Shown in pieces: positions 37,460-48,765 of a stretch of DNA of 64,000 nucleotides. Source of the stretch: Populus alba (Eukaryota; Streptophyta; Magnoliopsida; Malpighiales; Salicaceae); assembly GCF_005239225.2 (NCBI RefSeq), contig NC_133294.1, forward strand, positions 20,039,631 through 20,103,630, in the 5' to 3' direction. The translations under genes and the position numbers were made by a program. The notes under the pieces were generated by a model. The model searched no databases, was not told the origin of the DNA, and saw nothing but the letters and a program-made list of their open reading frames with translations. How positions within the stretch are numbered: position 1 is the first letter of the stretch; every line of letters begins with the position of its first letter.

Positions 37460-38600
37460 ATCACTTGGGTTGGTATATCTATGAATTTTTTGTTAGGTTT
37501 TTCTAGGCCGGAAAGGGATAGAGATTATATTTTTACAATTATGAATACGTTTTCTAAAATGATACATTCCATATCTTGTTATAAAATCAATGATGCAACT
37601 AATATAGCAGATTTATTCTTTAAAGAGATTTACCAAGTAAATATGGTGTCAATGCTACTTTTAATATATATTTTTTCTCTTTTTGTTTAATACAAGTGAT
37701 GATTTATGGACAAAATCTTTCGAGAAAAGAGGAGATGATACGATCAAGACCACACCAAAAGATCCATTGCAAGTTTCAATTGAGCAAATAAAAAATCAAT
37801 GGCAAAGTATCTAAATATGCATTCAGTGGACTTATTCGAAATATTTGAATCAAGATGGATTCAAGAACGCAATATCAACAAGTGAACATCAAACCTTGGT
37901 CAAGATTAATTCATGCACGAGAGGGGTGTAATCTAGATATTTCATGGGCTAATTAATTTTGGTGATTACAGGCTTATATTTTTTAATGCACAATTTTACT
38001 TTAACAAGCATAATTTTTATCTAAGCATAATTTTATCCAACCATTAGACCGAGCTAAAAGTTGACTAGAAGTTTTCATAGGTCTTGATCTATATTGAGTT
38101 AAAATTTCATGAAAATCATACATCAAGAAGGCCTTATGACAAGACTCATAAACTATTATGTGAGAATTATATTAATTTCCTGGTTGATTTGAGATTCTTT
38201 TTTCTATTTTATTTGAAATTCTTTTATTATTTTTCAGCATTCTTCATGATGTTTTTAATTATTTTAAATATGATTATTTATCTTGTATTTAGTTTTTTTA
38301 GAGATAAACTTTGATTTCAACAATTATTATTGTGTGTGTGAGGTTTTGTTCATACTTTTTGGTTTTTTATATAAATACTCTGATTTATTGAAGAATTAAT
38401 TGAGTTTTGTAGTGTTTTTTTATAATTTTTGTTAACGTCTCAATTATAGATGTTGGGCTATGGTTGTTACTTATATTCTTGATGTCTTGAGATATATTAT
38501 AATTATATCAAACTCAATTCCAAACTTAATTTTAGTTTTATTAAGAAGAGTTGATTTAATTTTTTATCTCTGGATAATCAATGAGAGTCACATCAAAACA
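37460..38600 (+). mobile_element. Ty3/gypsy remnant: integrase piece, polyprotein tail and probable 3' LTR
   Basis: 37464-37640 translates to a gypsy integrase core segment ('WVGISMNFLLGFSRPERDRD' through 'ADLFFKEIYQ'). About 37707-37805 translates to the polyprotein tail ('FREKRGDDTIKTTPKDPLQV'), so most of the sequence between them is deleted. A purine tract (gagagggg, ending 37926) is followed by TGTA, as at a PPT/3' LTR junction. 38371-38378 (TATAAATA) could be the LTR core promoter. The right boundary is uncertain. Not capable of transposition by itself. Confidence 0.75.
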
Positions 38601-39397
38601 TGTTTTGGCAAACTAGCATAGACCAATATTTATTTATTTTTAAAATATCATAGTCCGGTCAAAGTTGCCGGTGGAAATAACAACATTTTAAATAAATGGT
38701 CAAAATAGGTTGTCACAAATTTCAAGGAAAGAAGAGAAAAGAAAATGAAAAAAAAAAACAAAGAATAAGATACTTGTGACATATCAAAGTTTTAACGACG
38801 ACAGTTAAAATATCACTATTTTCAACCGTGACTTTTACTTTGACCGATGCTAGTTTGCCAATACTCTTTTTTCTAAATGTGCTAATTTCTCAAAAAAAAA
38901 AAAAATTGAGGGAGGATTGATAAGGTACCAAAGTGCCCTCCTTGAACCTACTGTTTGCATGTTGACCTTAACTTGACGTCGCATCCACGTCTAATATTAT
39001 AGCTGTGAAAAAAGGGCGGATAACATCTAAGTTCCCCTTTCATGCAGGATCTCACTTTGGGCTTCTGTTGCCCTAAGGTTCGTATCTTTTTTCGTTTAGA
39101 AAAACCTTTCAGTTACCTATTTCGGTAGAGCTCTGTTTTAAACCCAGCAGAAAACAGGCTCCATGGCCACACATACACTTGCTTTCCAGCGTGCATTTTC
39201 CCTTGACAAGCACTAAAGAGAAAATCGAGAGACTTATTTTGAGGCATGTATTTTGGAGCAATTTAATCAGGAGCCGACATGACAGAATCATTTGGGTTTA
39301 TCATGCGCCCTTCTGGCGTGATACAGAGAAAAAGGTTGCTCTTTCAAATGAGCAAGGCATATTTTTCTTCACGTGAGGATCTATCTTCGTTGTAGCG
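38600..39397. other. Intergenic DNA, no gene recognised
   Basis: 38870-39390 is less A/T-rich but has only short ORFs in both strands, none recognised. It is the pre-insertion context of the SINE at 39.4 kb. Confidence 0.35.
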
Positions 39398-39618
39398 GCT
39401 AGCAGAACACTTTTTTAAAGGGTGTAGTATAATGGTAAAGGGTTTAAGATATACATAGTAGATTTTAAATTCGAGTCAGGACGTGTACCTTTTGTAAGAA
39501 CCTAAAATAATTGGGGTTTTATTCGCTTTTCTAGACCTATAAAATATACTTTTCGGAAATTAAGGTTTCCTCAAATCAAAAATTAAAAAAAAAAAAAAAG
39601 AAGAAGCTAGCAGCACAC
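39398..39618 (+). mobile_element. tRNA-derived SINE with target-site duplication
   Basis: A tRNA-like head has box A 'tagtataatgg' (39425-39435) and box B 'aaattcgagtcagg' (39467-39480) at Pol III spacing. The box A context (tgtagtataatggtaa) resembles tRNA-Asp. A tRNA-unrelated body follows and ends in an A-rich tail (to about 39605). Flanking direct repeats of 13 bases with one mismatch, gctagcagaacac (39398-39410) and gctagcagcacac (39606-39618), fit an L1-type target-site duplication. Nine bases (ttttttaaa) lie between the left repeat and the head. Confidence 0.8.
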
Positions 39619-40033
39619 GTTGTCGACGTTATAAGAAATTGTTGCCAATTAAGTGTTTTTCGGGTAGGATAAATTCTATGTGGAGACGATGGCTCCTTCG
39701 TGATCGAGATGGATGCAGATCTCAGAAATAGAATAATAAATATATCATTAAAAACATTTAGATGTTATAGTTTTAAGACACCTCAATGAATCAAAATAGA
39801 TTATTTAAAGATCTTAGATCAAGAAAATCTAAAAAACCAAAAGGAATAAAGATAAATATTGGAAGTCAAAAGGCTAAGAAAGTGATAAGAGAATAATAAA
39901 AGTTATAGAAAAAAAATATGAAAAAACTTGTGAAAATCACATGTAAAACCCAAATACAATAATAGGATTATCTATTTATGAAGAAAAATACTCCATTTCT
40001 AAACATACTTAAAATATAAACAAAATTATTTAG
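39619..40033. other. Intergenic spacer between SINE and hAT element
   Basis: No ORF or recognised repeat. Confidence 0.4.
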
Positions 40034-40203
40034 GATATAAACAGGAACGGAGTTAGAAAATAAAATTAAAAAGGGTTACAATTTATTTTACTATTTGAAC
40101 TATAAATATTATTAATGGAGGGGTTGGAAAAATAATTTCCTTGTAAAGTCAGGGGCCTCAGGGCCTCCGGCAGCCCTCCCTTGTCTCCGCTTCTAGATAT
40201 AAA
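40034..40203. mobile_element. 154-bp hAT-type MITE with 8-bp target-site duplication
   Basis: The element at 40042-40195 is flanked by identical 8-mers gatataaa (40034-40041 and 40196-40203). Its ends are CAGGAACGGAG and, reverse-complemented, TAGAAGCGGAG: 11-bp imperfect terminal inverted repeats with the hAT-like YAG..CGGAG form. An 8-bp duplication is the hAT hallmark. The interior is non-coding with a G/C-rich patch (ggggcctcagggcctccgg). Confidence 0.8.
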
Positions 40204-40501
40204 TCTCATTATAATATTACTCTTAAGATAAATAATAATCATATTGAAGATAATGAAGGAATCGTGTCACATTTTTTAATGGATACCAAAACATCTTATA
40301 GGAGGTGTTCAAAAATAGAGTAATACACTCTAATTTTCTATATAATTGGAGTAAAAAAAGAAGAAAAATAGAACTTTCTAATCAAATGCAATATTAATCC
40401 ATTCAAAAAACTAGTTTTATAGTTTTTTAAATTTATATGGAGTTTGAAAAATATATTTAAAAGGTTCTCCATAGTTTTTCTTTATAAGCTTTTCATTATT
40501 T

Positions 40502-40561
<60 letters not shown>
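40502..40561. repeat. (TA)n(TG)n compound microsatellite
   Basis: About 12 TA units merge into about 18 TG units, read directly. Confidence 0.95.
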
Positions 40562-40563
<2 letters not shown>

Positions 40564-41250
40564 CAATACAGTTACACACACATAATGTTTATCAATGTAG
40601 AAATTTAAATTATTATTTTCTTACATTTTTACGTTTAGTTAATGTTATAAATGTGTTTTTTTTTATTATAAATATAATATGAGTATTTTCTTTGTTTATA
40701 ATTTTTTCATGATATTTTTTTTTATTTTGAGTGAAATAAAATTAATATTCTACTAGAAAAATAATATTATAATTATAAATTTTGATTTTGATTTTTTTTA
40801 ATGAAAAATGACTGTAATCTTAAAATATTTCTTTTTTTTTAATGAAAAAATCCGTACGTTTTCATCCTCAACAAATGAACATGTTTATAGTTTTTTATTG
40901 AAAAGATAAAACTGAAAAAAATAAAAATAAAAATATTTTTTTTGTGAGTGAACGATCTTTAATGTCTCAAAAAAATTACAGTTGATTTAAGTTTGGCTAG
41001 TCTTCATCTTTGACTTGGTCCCTAATGTCTTTAAAGCATCCAAATTAGGCATCCATAACAATTTTGACAATTAGTCCCAATTGCTCATAATTATTTAGAG
41101 AAAGTCTATTTTAAGTATATAAAAAATGGAAGTAAGAAGAATCACAACTTAGATCTGTTATAATATAAAGTTTTTCTTGTATTCCAGGAAAATAAATAAA
41201 AATCCCCTATGAACATGGTTTTGAAAAACAATTGTTATGTGGCATATATA
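40562..41250. other. A/T-rich intergenic DNA
   Basis: No coding signal and no recognised repeat boundaries. Confidence 0.4.
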
Positions 41251-41398
41251 ATAGATGTCAGTGGCGGAGCCACGTAGGGGCAAGAGGGGGCAATTGCCCC
41301 CCTCTCCCTAACCCCCACCTTTCAAATTCAAATCCAAGAAGGAAATTCCTTCTCTTTTCCGTTTTTAATAAAGGATTTTTGGACAAAAATTTGGTCTA

Positions 41399-41488
<90 letters not shown>

Positions 41489-42299
41489 AGAGGCAGCTGA
41501 TAGGTTTGAGAAAAGAGTTGGCTTGCCTAGCAATAATTTTTTTTATATTTGTGCTGTTATAGACTTCATCTCTCTCTGATAGGTCAGCAAGATATGGAAA
41601 TTCCAAAAATACTAGGTCTACATCTCTAAAAATTAGTTATTGAAAATGTTAGGGTTTATAATAATTTATGGGTTTGTTGAATTAATATGTGTATAGGTAA
41701 TATTATATGCTAATGGATATGAATTGAAATGAGTTTTAATGAATTGATAAGTATTTTATTATGAATTTCATATGAAAAATGATGATAATGAATTTACTAA
41801 TAATTAAAAATAAAGCACAGGACAACTAAAAAAAATCAGGGACATAATAAATAAATTAAAAAAAAACATTTAATATTTATGTTTAATCCACTTGTACAAA
41901 ACAACAAGTCATCAAAAACAACATCAATTTGTGACAATCCTTTTAAGGTATGATTTTAGATGTTATGTACCATATATCAGTATAGAATTGTTGCCAAGAA
42001 TTTTCTTAGTCCTTAGAAGATTTAGAAATAGATAAATGAAAATTTGTTGTATATATTGAGAAATATATTTTTAATAAGATTAAAAATAAAATCATTATGA
42101 AGCAATTTTTTAAAATATAAAATCTTAAAGAAAACAATTATAATATATGTTTTTTTAATTTTAAAAGTATTCTTAAATTAATTTTGCTTGACTTAAGTTG
42201 GTACATATATTTCAAATTAATTTCTATATATAACATATAATATCAAATATTTGTTAATAATTTGCCCTTTCATTTAAAAAATCCGCCACTGATAGATGT
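41251..42299. mobile_element. 1033-bp non-autonomous hAT element with 8-bp target-site duplication
   Basis: The element runs 41259-42291 between perfect 8-bp direct repeats atagatgt (41251-41258 and 42292-42299). Both ends carry the 10-bp perfect terminal inverted repeat CAGTGGCGGA. The left subterminal region is G/C-rich and palindromic (gggggcaattgccccc). The interior encodes no transposase and contains an 85-bp AT microsatellite (41401-41485). Family membership follows from the duplication length and TIR form. Mobilisation would require a transposase supplied from elsewhere. Confidence 0.9.
41401..41485. repeat. (AT)n microsatellite, about 85 bp, inside the hAT element
   Basis: More than 40 uninterrupted AT units, the longest simple repeat in the window. 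The predicted 'Ile-Tyr' ORF across it is an artefact. Confidence 0.97.
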
Positions 42300-43024
42300 T
42301 ATGCAATGGAGTTTGGACCTTTTATCGTATTATAATTCATATTAAAGCACGATAGAGTATCTTGCAACATTCCGCAGTTGCCAGAGCCGTTAGCGTTATT
42401 TCATTTTTAATTATTTTTTTTATCTATTATACATAATTTTTATATATTATTGGAAATTTTTTTTTAATTTAGACACGTGCCCATTACTTAAAATCTACCA
42501 TGTTATGATATCCTGTGACCTCAACCTCTATTAATTTAGACGGAGAGCATAATTAAAACAAAAAAAGCAACTTCAAAATAATGCAATAACGTTCCACGGT
42601 GAGCACTCAATTTTATCATATGACGAGAGTACAAGAGAGATAGACTGAGAAATTAAATAGTCTTTAATTGCAGGTAGAAAAAAGGAAGAGGGGCCACCAA
42701 GATATTTACTTACCCTTGGACATTTTGATTGGTTCAAACCGGGAAGGTGGTAGCAATTTGTGTCTGACTTTGTCTTTTATGAGGGCAAACACAAGCGAAA
42801 ATGTGCTCACCACGCAAAAATCATAACCTTGAATTCTCTTCCAACGAAGCTTCAAAAAAGTCATCCTTCAAATTAACCCTCGTTGTCAAGGTAAGTTGGC
42901 CGAGGAGTTTGAGCTTTAATGGAGTGAGCACATCTGCCCCGCCCAGGGCCAACTTGCGAGAGATCACATGCCCTCTCAAATCTCAATTACCTATCCTAGA
43001 GAGAGAGAGAGAGATTCGTAAGCC

Positions 43025-43074
<50 letters not shown>

Positions 43075-43690
43075 AGTTAAGAACAGTAACGCCAGATACA
43101 TAAAGTCGATGCCCCCATGGCCAGAAAGGTAGAACATCAAGGTGTCATTATCAACCAAGGTCGGGGAGGCTCCGAAAGTCCGCTCTGTTAGCAAGCTCGA
43201 AGCTAAGCAAAGCTTCGAGTTCAAAGGAAAAACCCAAACCAAACATTTCATGGCGTTGCGTGTTGTCTAACCTTCGTATGTAGGGTTTAATTAATGAGCT
43301 AAACAATAAAAAACAGCATCACTACCCTAAACACCTGCGAGCACTGTAGTTATAAAACCCATTTACAGTTTGAATGAATTAATCCTGATTAATCTAATCA
43401 ATAAGAAAGATATTATTTCCATTTTTTTATATGAAAAAAATAAAATGACATTAACATTGATTTTCTCTTGAATTCAACTGAGTCGTAAGTTAAATTCATC
43501 TGATTAGTCAGATAAACTTCACTCTAACAGCACTTGTGATATTTAAATGTGTTTTTAAAATATTTTTAACTTGGAAGATATTAAATTAATAAGTTTTTGG
43601 TACCTGTCATTAGTTTTGGTATGAAAATATAAAAACAAAAAGGTGTTTTAATATATTTTTCTTAAGAGTAATTTCTAAAAAAAAAAACTA
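42300..43690. other. Intergenic DNA upstream of the AHL gene
   Basis: 42570-43260 is less A/T-rich. 42998-43013 and 43031-43072 are (GA)n tracts. Open frames across these tracts exist on both strands but are probably low-complexity artefacts. 43300-43690 is A/T-rich. No gene assigned. Confidence 0.35.
43031..43072. repeat. (GA)21 microsatellite
   Basis: A perfect run of 21 GA units with a shorter GA run just upstream (42998-43013). Such tracts can bind plant GAGA-binding (BBR/BPC) proteins; that role here is speculative. Confidence 0.9.
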
Positions 43691-43818
43691 TCACAACATG
43701 GAACGGACACTTACGTAACTCATGCGTGTATCTGTTAATGGACCCTACTTTTACCTCCCAACCAGCGGCGCCATTGGTCTTCACTTGGTTTCCAAGCACC
43801 ACCCACCTCTCTCTATCG

Positions 43819-43837
43819 CTCTCTCTCTCTCTCTCTC
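43819..43837 (+). promoter_or_regulatory. CT-rich tract in the AHL promoter/5' leader
   Basis: A CT run about 240 bases before the AHL start codon, in a pyrimidine-rich region (43780-43990) typical of plant leaders. The transcription start is unknown. Confidence 0.5.
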
Positions 43838-44077
43838 CAGTATTAATCACGGTATAAACAAATCAAAGCAACAAGCAATTCACTTCTTGTTCTTTCTCCA
43901 TCTCCACACTCTGTTGCTCCTCCGTTGTCTTGTGTCCCAACTTGTTTCCATCTGCTCTTATATTTTATTCTGCTCGCCTCGCCGAAGTAAACATCCAAAT
44001 CCAATCCCCGCCAATCACAAGCCATACTTGTTCAAAAAAAATTGAAAAAAAAACCAAATTAGAAGTGATAAACAAAC

Positions 44078-44992
44078 ATGAAAGGTGAATATGCAGAACA
44101 TCATCAGTCGAAGCATGAAAATACACCAAACATGTTCTCCAAACTCCACCCTCGTCATCATCAGCACCTTCCCTTCTCTCAACAATACCAATTATCTCGT
44201 GAGTCAGAGGAGGAAGATACTCGTAGTACTGGTGCAGCCGCCACACCCAATCTCACACCCACCACACAAAAACAGAAACTCATCGAGCCAAACAGCAGTG
44301 GTGGCACTGATGGTGCCACTATTGAAGTGGTTCGTCGACCAAGAGGCAGACCGCCTGGTTCTAAGAACAAACCCAAACCACCCGTTATTATTACCCGGGA
44401 ACCTGAACCCTCCATGAGTCCTTACATTCTAGAAGTCCCAGGTGGGAACGACGTCGTTGAGGCTCTATCCCGTTTTTGTCGCCGAAAAAACATGGGAATC
44501 TGCGTCCTAACCGGATCCGGCACGGTAGCTAACGTCACTCTGCGTCAGCCATCGGCAACACCAGGAGCTACTATTACGTTTCATGGAAGATTCGATATTT
44601 TGTCAATTTCGGCGACGTTTTTGCCTCTAACGGCATCCTATCCGGTGCCTAATAGTTTCACCATTTCGCTTGCGGGTCCACAAGGGCAGATCGTTGGAGG
44701 GATTGTAGCGGGAAGTTTGGTCGCGGCTGGCACTGTTTTTGTTGTAGCGGCGTCGTTTAATAATCCGAGTTATCACCGGTTACCGCTTGAGGAAGAAGGG
44801 AGGACTTCTGGGTCTGGCGGTGGTGGGGAAGGGCAGTCACCGGCTGTGTCTGGTGCAGGTGGTGGAGAAAGTGGACACGCGGCGAGTGGTGGAGGAGGAG
44901 AGTCTTGCGGGATCGCTATGTATAGTTGTCATATGCCTAATGATGTCATTTGGGCACCCGCTGCGAGGCCACCACCACCACCGCCTTTTTAA
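44078..44992 (+). CDS. AT-hook motif nuclear-localized (AHL) protein, single AT-hook plus PPC domain
   Basis: Intronless, 304 residues, as is usual for clade-A AHLs. AHL proteins bind A/T-rich DNA and nuclear matrix regions and form oligomers that regulate chromatin and transcription. The N-terminus (MKGEYAEHHQ... NMFSKL) and C-terminus (...MYSCHM...DVIWAP) resemble my memory of Arabidopsis AHL17/AHL28. The AT-hook is at residues 86-94 (RRPRGRPPG, type I), continuing SKNKPKPPVI. The PPC/DUF296 domain spans about 114-235. The hexapeptide needed for partner interaction reads GRFDIL (170-175), a conservative change from GRFEIL. The tail is Gly/Ser-rich, then proline-rich (PPPPPPF). A CT-rich leader precedes it. 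The ATG at 44078 is the first in frame and matches the family start. Confidence 0.95.
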   Translation: MKGEYAEHHQSKHENTPNMFSKLHPRHHQHLPFSQQYQLSRESEEEDTRSTGAAATPNLTPTTQKQKLIEPNSSGGTDGATIEVVRRPRGRPPGSKNKPKPPVIITREPEPSMSPYILEVPGGNDVVEALSRFCRRKNMGICVLTGSGTVANVTLRQPSATPGATITFHGRFDILSISATFLPLTASYPVPNSFTISLAGPQGQIVGGIVAGSLVAAGTVFVVAASFNNPSYHRLPLEEEGRTSGSGGGGEGQSPAVSGAGGGESGHAASGGGGESCGIAMYSCHMPNDVIWAPAARPPPPPPF

Positions 44993-46759
44993 GTTGAATT
45001 ATCGTAGAGAAGACCAACCAATCAAAATTTTATTTTAGCTTTTAGGAGGTTTGCCTTCGAAGATTCACCTTTTTTTCTCTTTTAATTTTCGAGTTTTTCT
45101 TTATCTATGTTTAATCATGTTGTTAATTAGAAATTCTAGTTTCATGGAGATGAAAGAGGAGCAGTGCTCTCAGTTTTCTTTCTTTCTTTTCTTTTCTAAA
45201 CTAGATTTAGTTTTTAATTCAATTAATTTGTCAGTATTTTTATCTGTGTTTCTTAGACGCCTGGAAAGTGCATAGACAACGCTTGACTGGGGTGGTGGAG
45301 TTTTTTAACGAAGGATGTGACTGTGAAAGCGTCATACATGTCAAAATCAGTAATTTCCGTCTGTAATCTTGTTGGATTTTTAAGTGGTAGGATTTAAATT
45401 GAAGGGAGTGATGGCAAGTTTGAGATAGGGAAGCCATTTATCTCTTCTGCGATCTACTGCAGTGGATATGGGCGAGCTGATTGATTTCTGCTCTGAAGAA
45501 AACTGCACCACTGTGTAAAAGATAAGGGCTCTGCTCTGGATTCTTGATGGGTATCTTTGCTTTGCTATGCTTAGCTTAGCTTCTATATTGGGATAAAGCG
45601 TATGCCAGTAGAGAACGTGGCTGGTGTTATGTTTTGCCAGTTTTCTTTTCAGTGCAGTCACATACACAAGACACAGATTTAGAGAGGGTGGAGAGAGAAG
45701 GGACATATGCTTTTACTCAATACCTTCTTGAAAGCTCTCTTCCATGACCCACTTTAATCTCTCTCATCCTCTGATCCATCTGTACTTTGTTTTGTCTCTT
45801 TCCTCTCGCTGGCTTTCTTTGACGGGAAAATGGAACGAACACGTAAAAGATAAGGGGTGCCCCTCTCTCTCTCCCGGGTCTATGCAATCTTTGATGCCCT
45901 ATTTATTTGATCCTTTAGCTGTTTCTCACCATAAAAGACAATTGTGCTTCAACTTTTAGCCCAGAATGGTTATATTTTAATTGAATAGCGATAAACATTG
46001 AGGATAGCATCATTATTTCCAGTCGTTTGCAAGAGTAGCAAGTCATGGCCGTGTTTTATGGAGAGAGAGAAGGGGGGTATCTAGCTTGGAACTTCACTTT
46101 TTTCACGGGGAAGGCGATCATCATCACAGTTCAGTTCGTTGTTCTACTGGGATTTTAACTCAAAACATGCCATTTATCGTGATTAAATTCAATTCTATGA
46201 CCATTTGTGCTTTTGATAAATCAATTGGGATTAAAATCAGGTTAGAAAGGAGATGTTTTAGCCTGGGATCTGCAAATCAATATGCTGGTAGTAAAATCAT
46301 TACATGTTAGCGACTGTCTTGGCTCATGCGATCGACCTTTTGTGGCTGGAATTGAGAAATAATTGGAGGTCCTGAACAATTTGGGTTGATAGGTGTTTTC
46401 TGGGAAGAGATTGCTCCCTGAGTTGGAAAACACCTCGATGGATTCTTTCGGAATCAATGCCAAAGGCACAATGACTTGTACCCGTTGGATTTGCATGCTC
46501 GAAATGCAAATTTCAGTGGTTTCTAAGTTCTTCTCCAATTGTCAGTTTTGCTATGATTTTCTTTTGTTGAACCTTGAGCTTATAAACAAAGGAAAATCTT
46601 AACCATTTAAGAAATTCTGAAGGGAAAAAAAAATAATCCCAAATTGATACGTTAGCGTTTGTTTTTACTGTAGTTTTTTTTTTTTAATTACTTGTTATTG
46701 TGTTATTTTTCTTAAAACAGTTTTTTAAAAAAATTAGAAAGTATAGTTTTTTATTTCTT

Positions 46760-46794
<35 letters not shown>

Positions 46795-48765
46795 GTAGGA
46801 TATTAAGCTATCAATATTATCACAACTATATATCACATTAACCTCTATCATTAATATCGTTGTAATATCATAATAATTAATGACTATTATTTTCATGATA
46901 ATACTATTATCACTATAATAACCGTTATAAATACAATTTTCTTCATCAGTTCTTAATTACCCTCTTATTTTAATCTTATTACTGTAATTATTAACTTCAC
47001 CACTAATCATACTCTTAGTTTAATCTTTTTACTATCATCATTAACTTCACCATCACAAATATTAAAATTTATGTAATTAATGTTAAATTATAATCACCTC
47101 TATCATATTATAATCACTTACTATAGTTATTATTGATTATTAATAATAAAAAAATTTGATAATAGCGTCGTATCAAATGATCACAATTATTAAATCGTTG
47201 TTAGTTATATCATTTTACTATCACAATTATTATTGATTTTTATGCCATTTCATACTATCACAATTAAATATGTCCTATTATTAGTTTGATATTTTAATTA
47301 ATGATATAGTTTTATATTTCTTGAATTAAACAAAATCGGTATGGCTTTCTTAAAAGTAAACAATTTTTAAAACACTAAACAATAGATAGTTTTTGATTTT
47401 ATAAAACGCTTCTTAATTACACGACGTTGTGGGGGGGGTGGGGGTGGGGGTTTATCCACTTCTTATTTAACATTACACTCTACAGAAATGACGTTCATAT
47501 ATAAATTTATATGGAAGAATAACCTAATTTGAAATATAAATTTCAATGACCAGGAGAGTGCTTAACTATTAAGTTAGTTTCCTCGGTTCTCAAAATACAA
47601 ATCATAGCTTTAACAATAACTCTAGCAAGGTCTAGTGAAACTACAAATGTTAATCTGCTCGGATTTTCGGTTCGTCTCCCCTCTCGATGAAAACAGGGAG
47701 ACCATTTAAATATGATGGAAATTGTTGCAGGAAAATATTTTAGGGTTTAAAATCTGAAATCTTTATTCGAAGATTCTGAATTTCGATCTCCAAAAAAATG
47801 AGAGTTTTGTAATTAATGCATAGCAGATTGTTAATTATTTACGCGCTTATAAAAAAAATTAAAAACTTACCCTTGCTTTTATCTTGGAGAGATGATAAAT
47901 AGGATATTTAAAAGCTATTAAACTCATGATCAGCGCTCAACAGTGAGTACAAATCCTGATTAAAAAACGAAGCAGATGTTTTATCTTTAAGATCCAACGA
48001 AGTTATTGCAAGATCCTTATATACCACCGTTTTATTTAGAAGGGACTTCACTTGATCCTTCTGAACTCTTTTCTTAAATATTCTCCTTTCCATAAATGAA
48101 AACAAATGAGTTAGGCATGGCCTTTCTTCTCGACCATGTTTTAATTGAACGAGTCTTGTTTGTGTGAAGTAAGGCATGCCTTTTATGTATTGGTCAAATT
48201 ATGTCAATGAATCCTTATTTTATTAGTTTTTTCTTGGCTTCTTCTCGTTCATTGAGAGACACCTTTTCATTTAAATTATGAAGATCCAATTCCTTGGAGA
48301 AATTAATTCCCATTTGAGGTAAATATTTATTTTTTTCAACTATCAGCGGGTCTCTGGTCCGCATTTTTTGTCCACTTATTCTGATGGTTACATACCGCAG
48401 GATGTAGGTGATGCTTTTACTGAAAGATGGACGAAAAGTGCTTTGAATGGACGAAAATTAAATTTGTACGCACCAGCTAAAGGAGAAGGAAATTGAAGGA
48501 TAATCTTGAAGATTATAGCTAAATTAATTATATTTTAGGTTTGATTTTTAGAGATTATTGATTTAAGTTTTGTTAATTTTAGAATTATTAGAAGTTTATA
48601 TGGTTCTTAATTTTTAAGGTTCATAAAATTAGTTTAAATATATATAGATTGGTTTAAATATCTATATTAAAAAAAAAAAAAAAAAAAAACACACTGAAGG
48701 CTAGCTGCGACAATAGGTCAAACGGGTGCACATGCTCAGGTTGATTCCCGCAATTAGCAGGTTTA
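44993..48765. other. AHL 3' UTR and gene-free DNA
   Basis: About 44993-45240 is the AHL 3' UTR. 45240-46610 is less A/T-rich with many short frames on both strands and no recognised product; it could be a non-coding transcription unit. 46620-46760 resembles the MITE-like family, ending in a T30 run (46761-46790). 46800-47300 is a low-complexity ATT/CAC-rich tract. 47420-47452 is a G-rich run. A minus ORF at 47908-48177 (89 codons) is unrecognised. 48669-48689 is A21. Confidence 0.35.
46761..46790. repeat. T30 homopolymer
   Basis: Thirty consecutive T. It could be the A-tail of a minus-strand retroposon, but no matching duplications were seen. Confidence 0.9.

Noticed and set aside
41328..41606. 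Minus ORF with a long Ile-Tyr run
   Set aside because: It is produced by the AT microsatellite inside the hAT element.
42801..43103. 100-codon plus ORF with an Arg-Glu repeat
   Set aside because: The repeat is translation of the (GA)n tract; the N-terminal part matches nothing I know.
42991..43251. Minus ORF containing 'FYLSGHGGIDF', reminiscent of caspase-like HG motifs
   Set aside because: The flanking sequence does not match legumain, metacaspase or GPI8 families, and the ORF runs into the (GA)n tract.
45375..45400. 'aaattgaagggagtg', similar to miR159/miR319
   Set aside because: No complementary arm for a precursor hairpin was found nearby and the match is partial.
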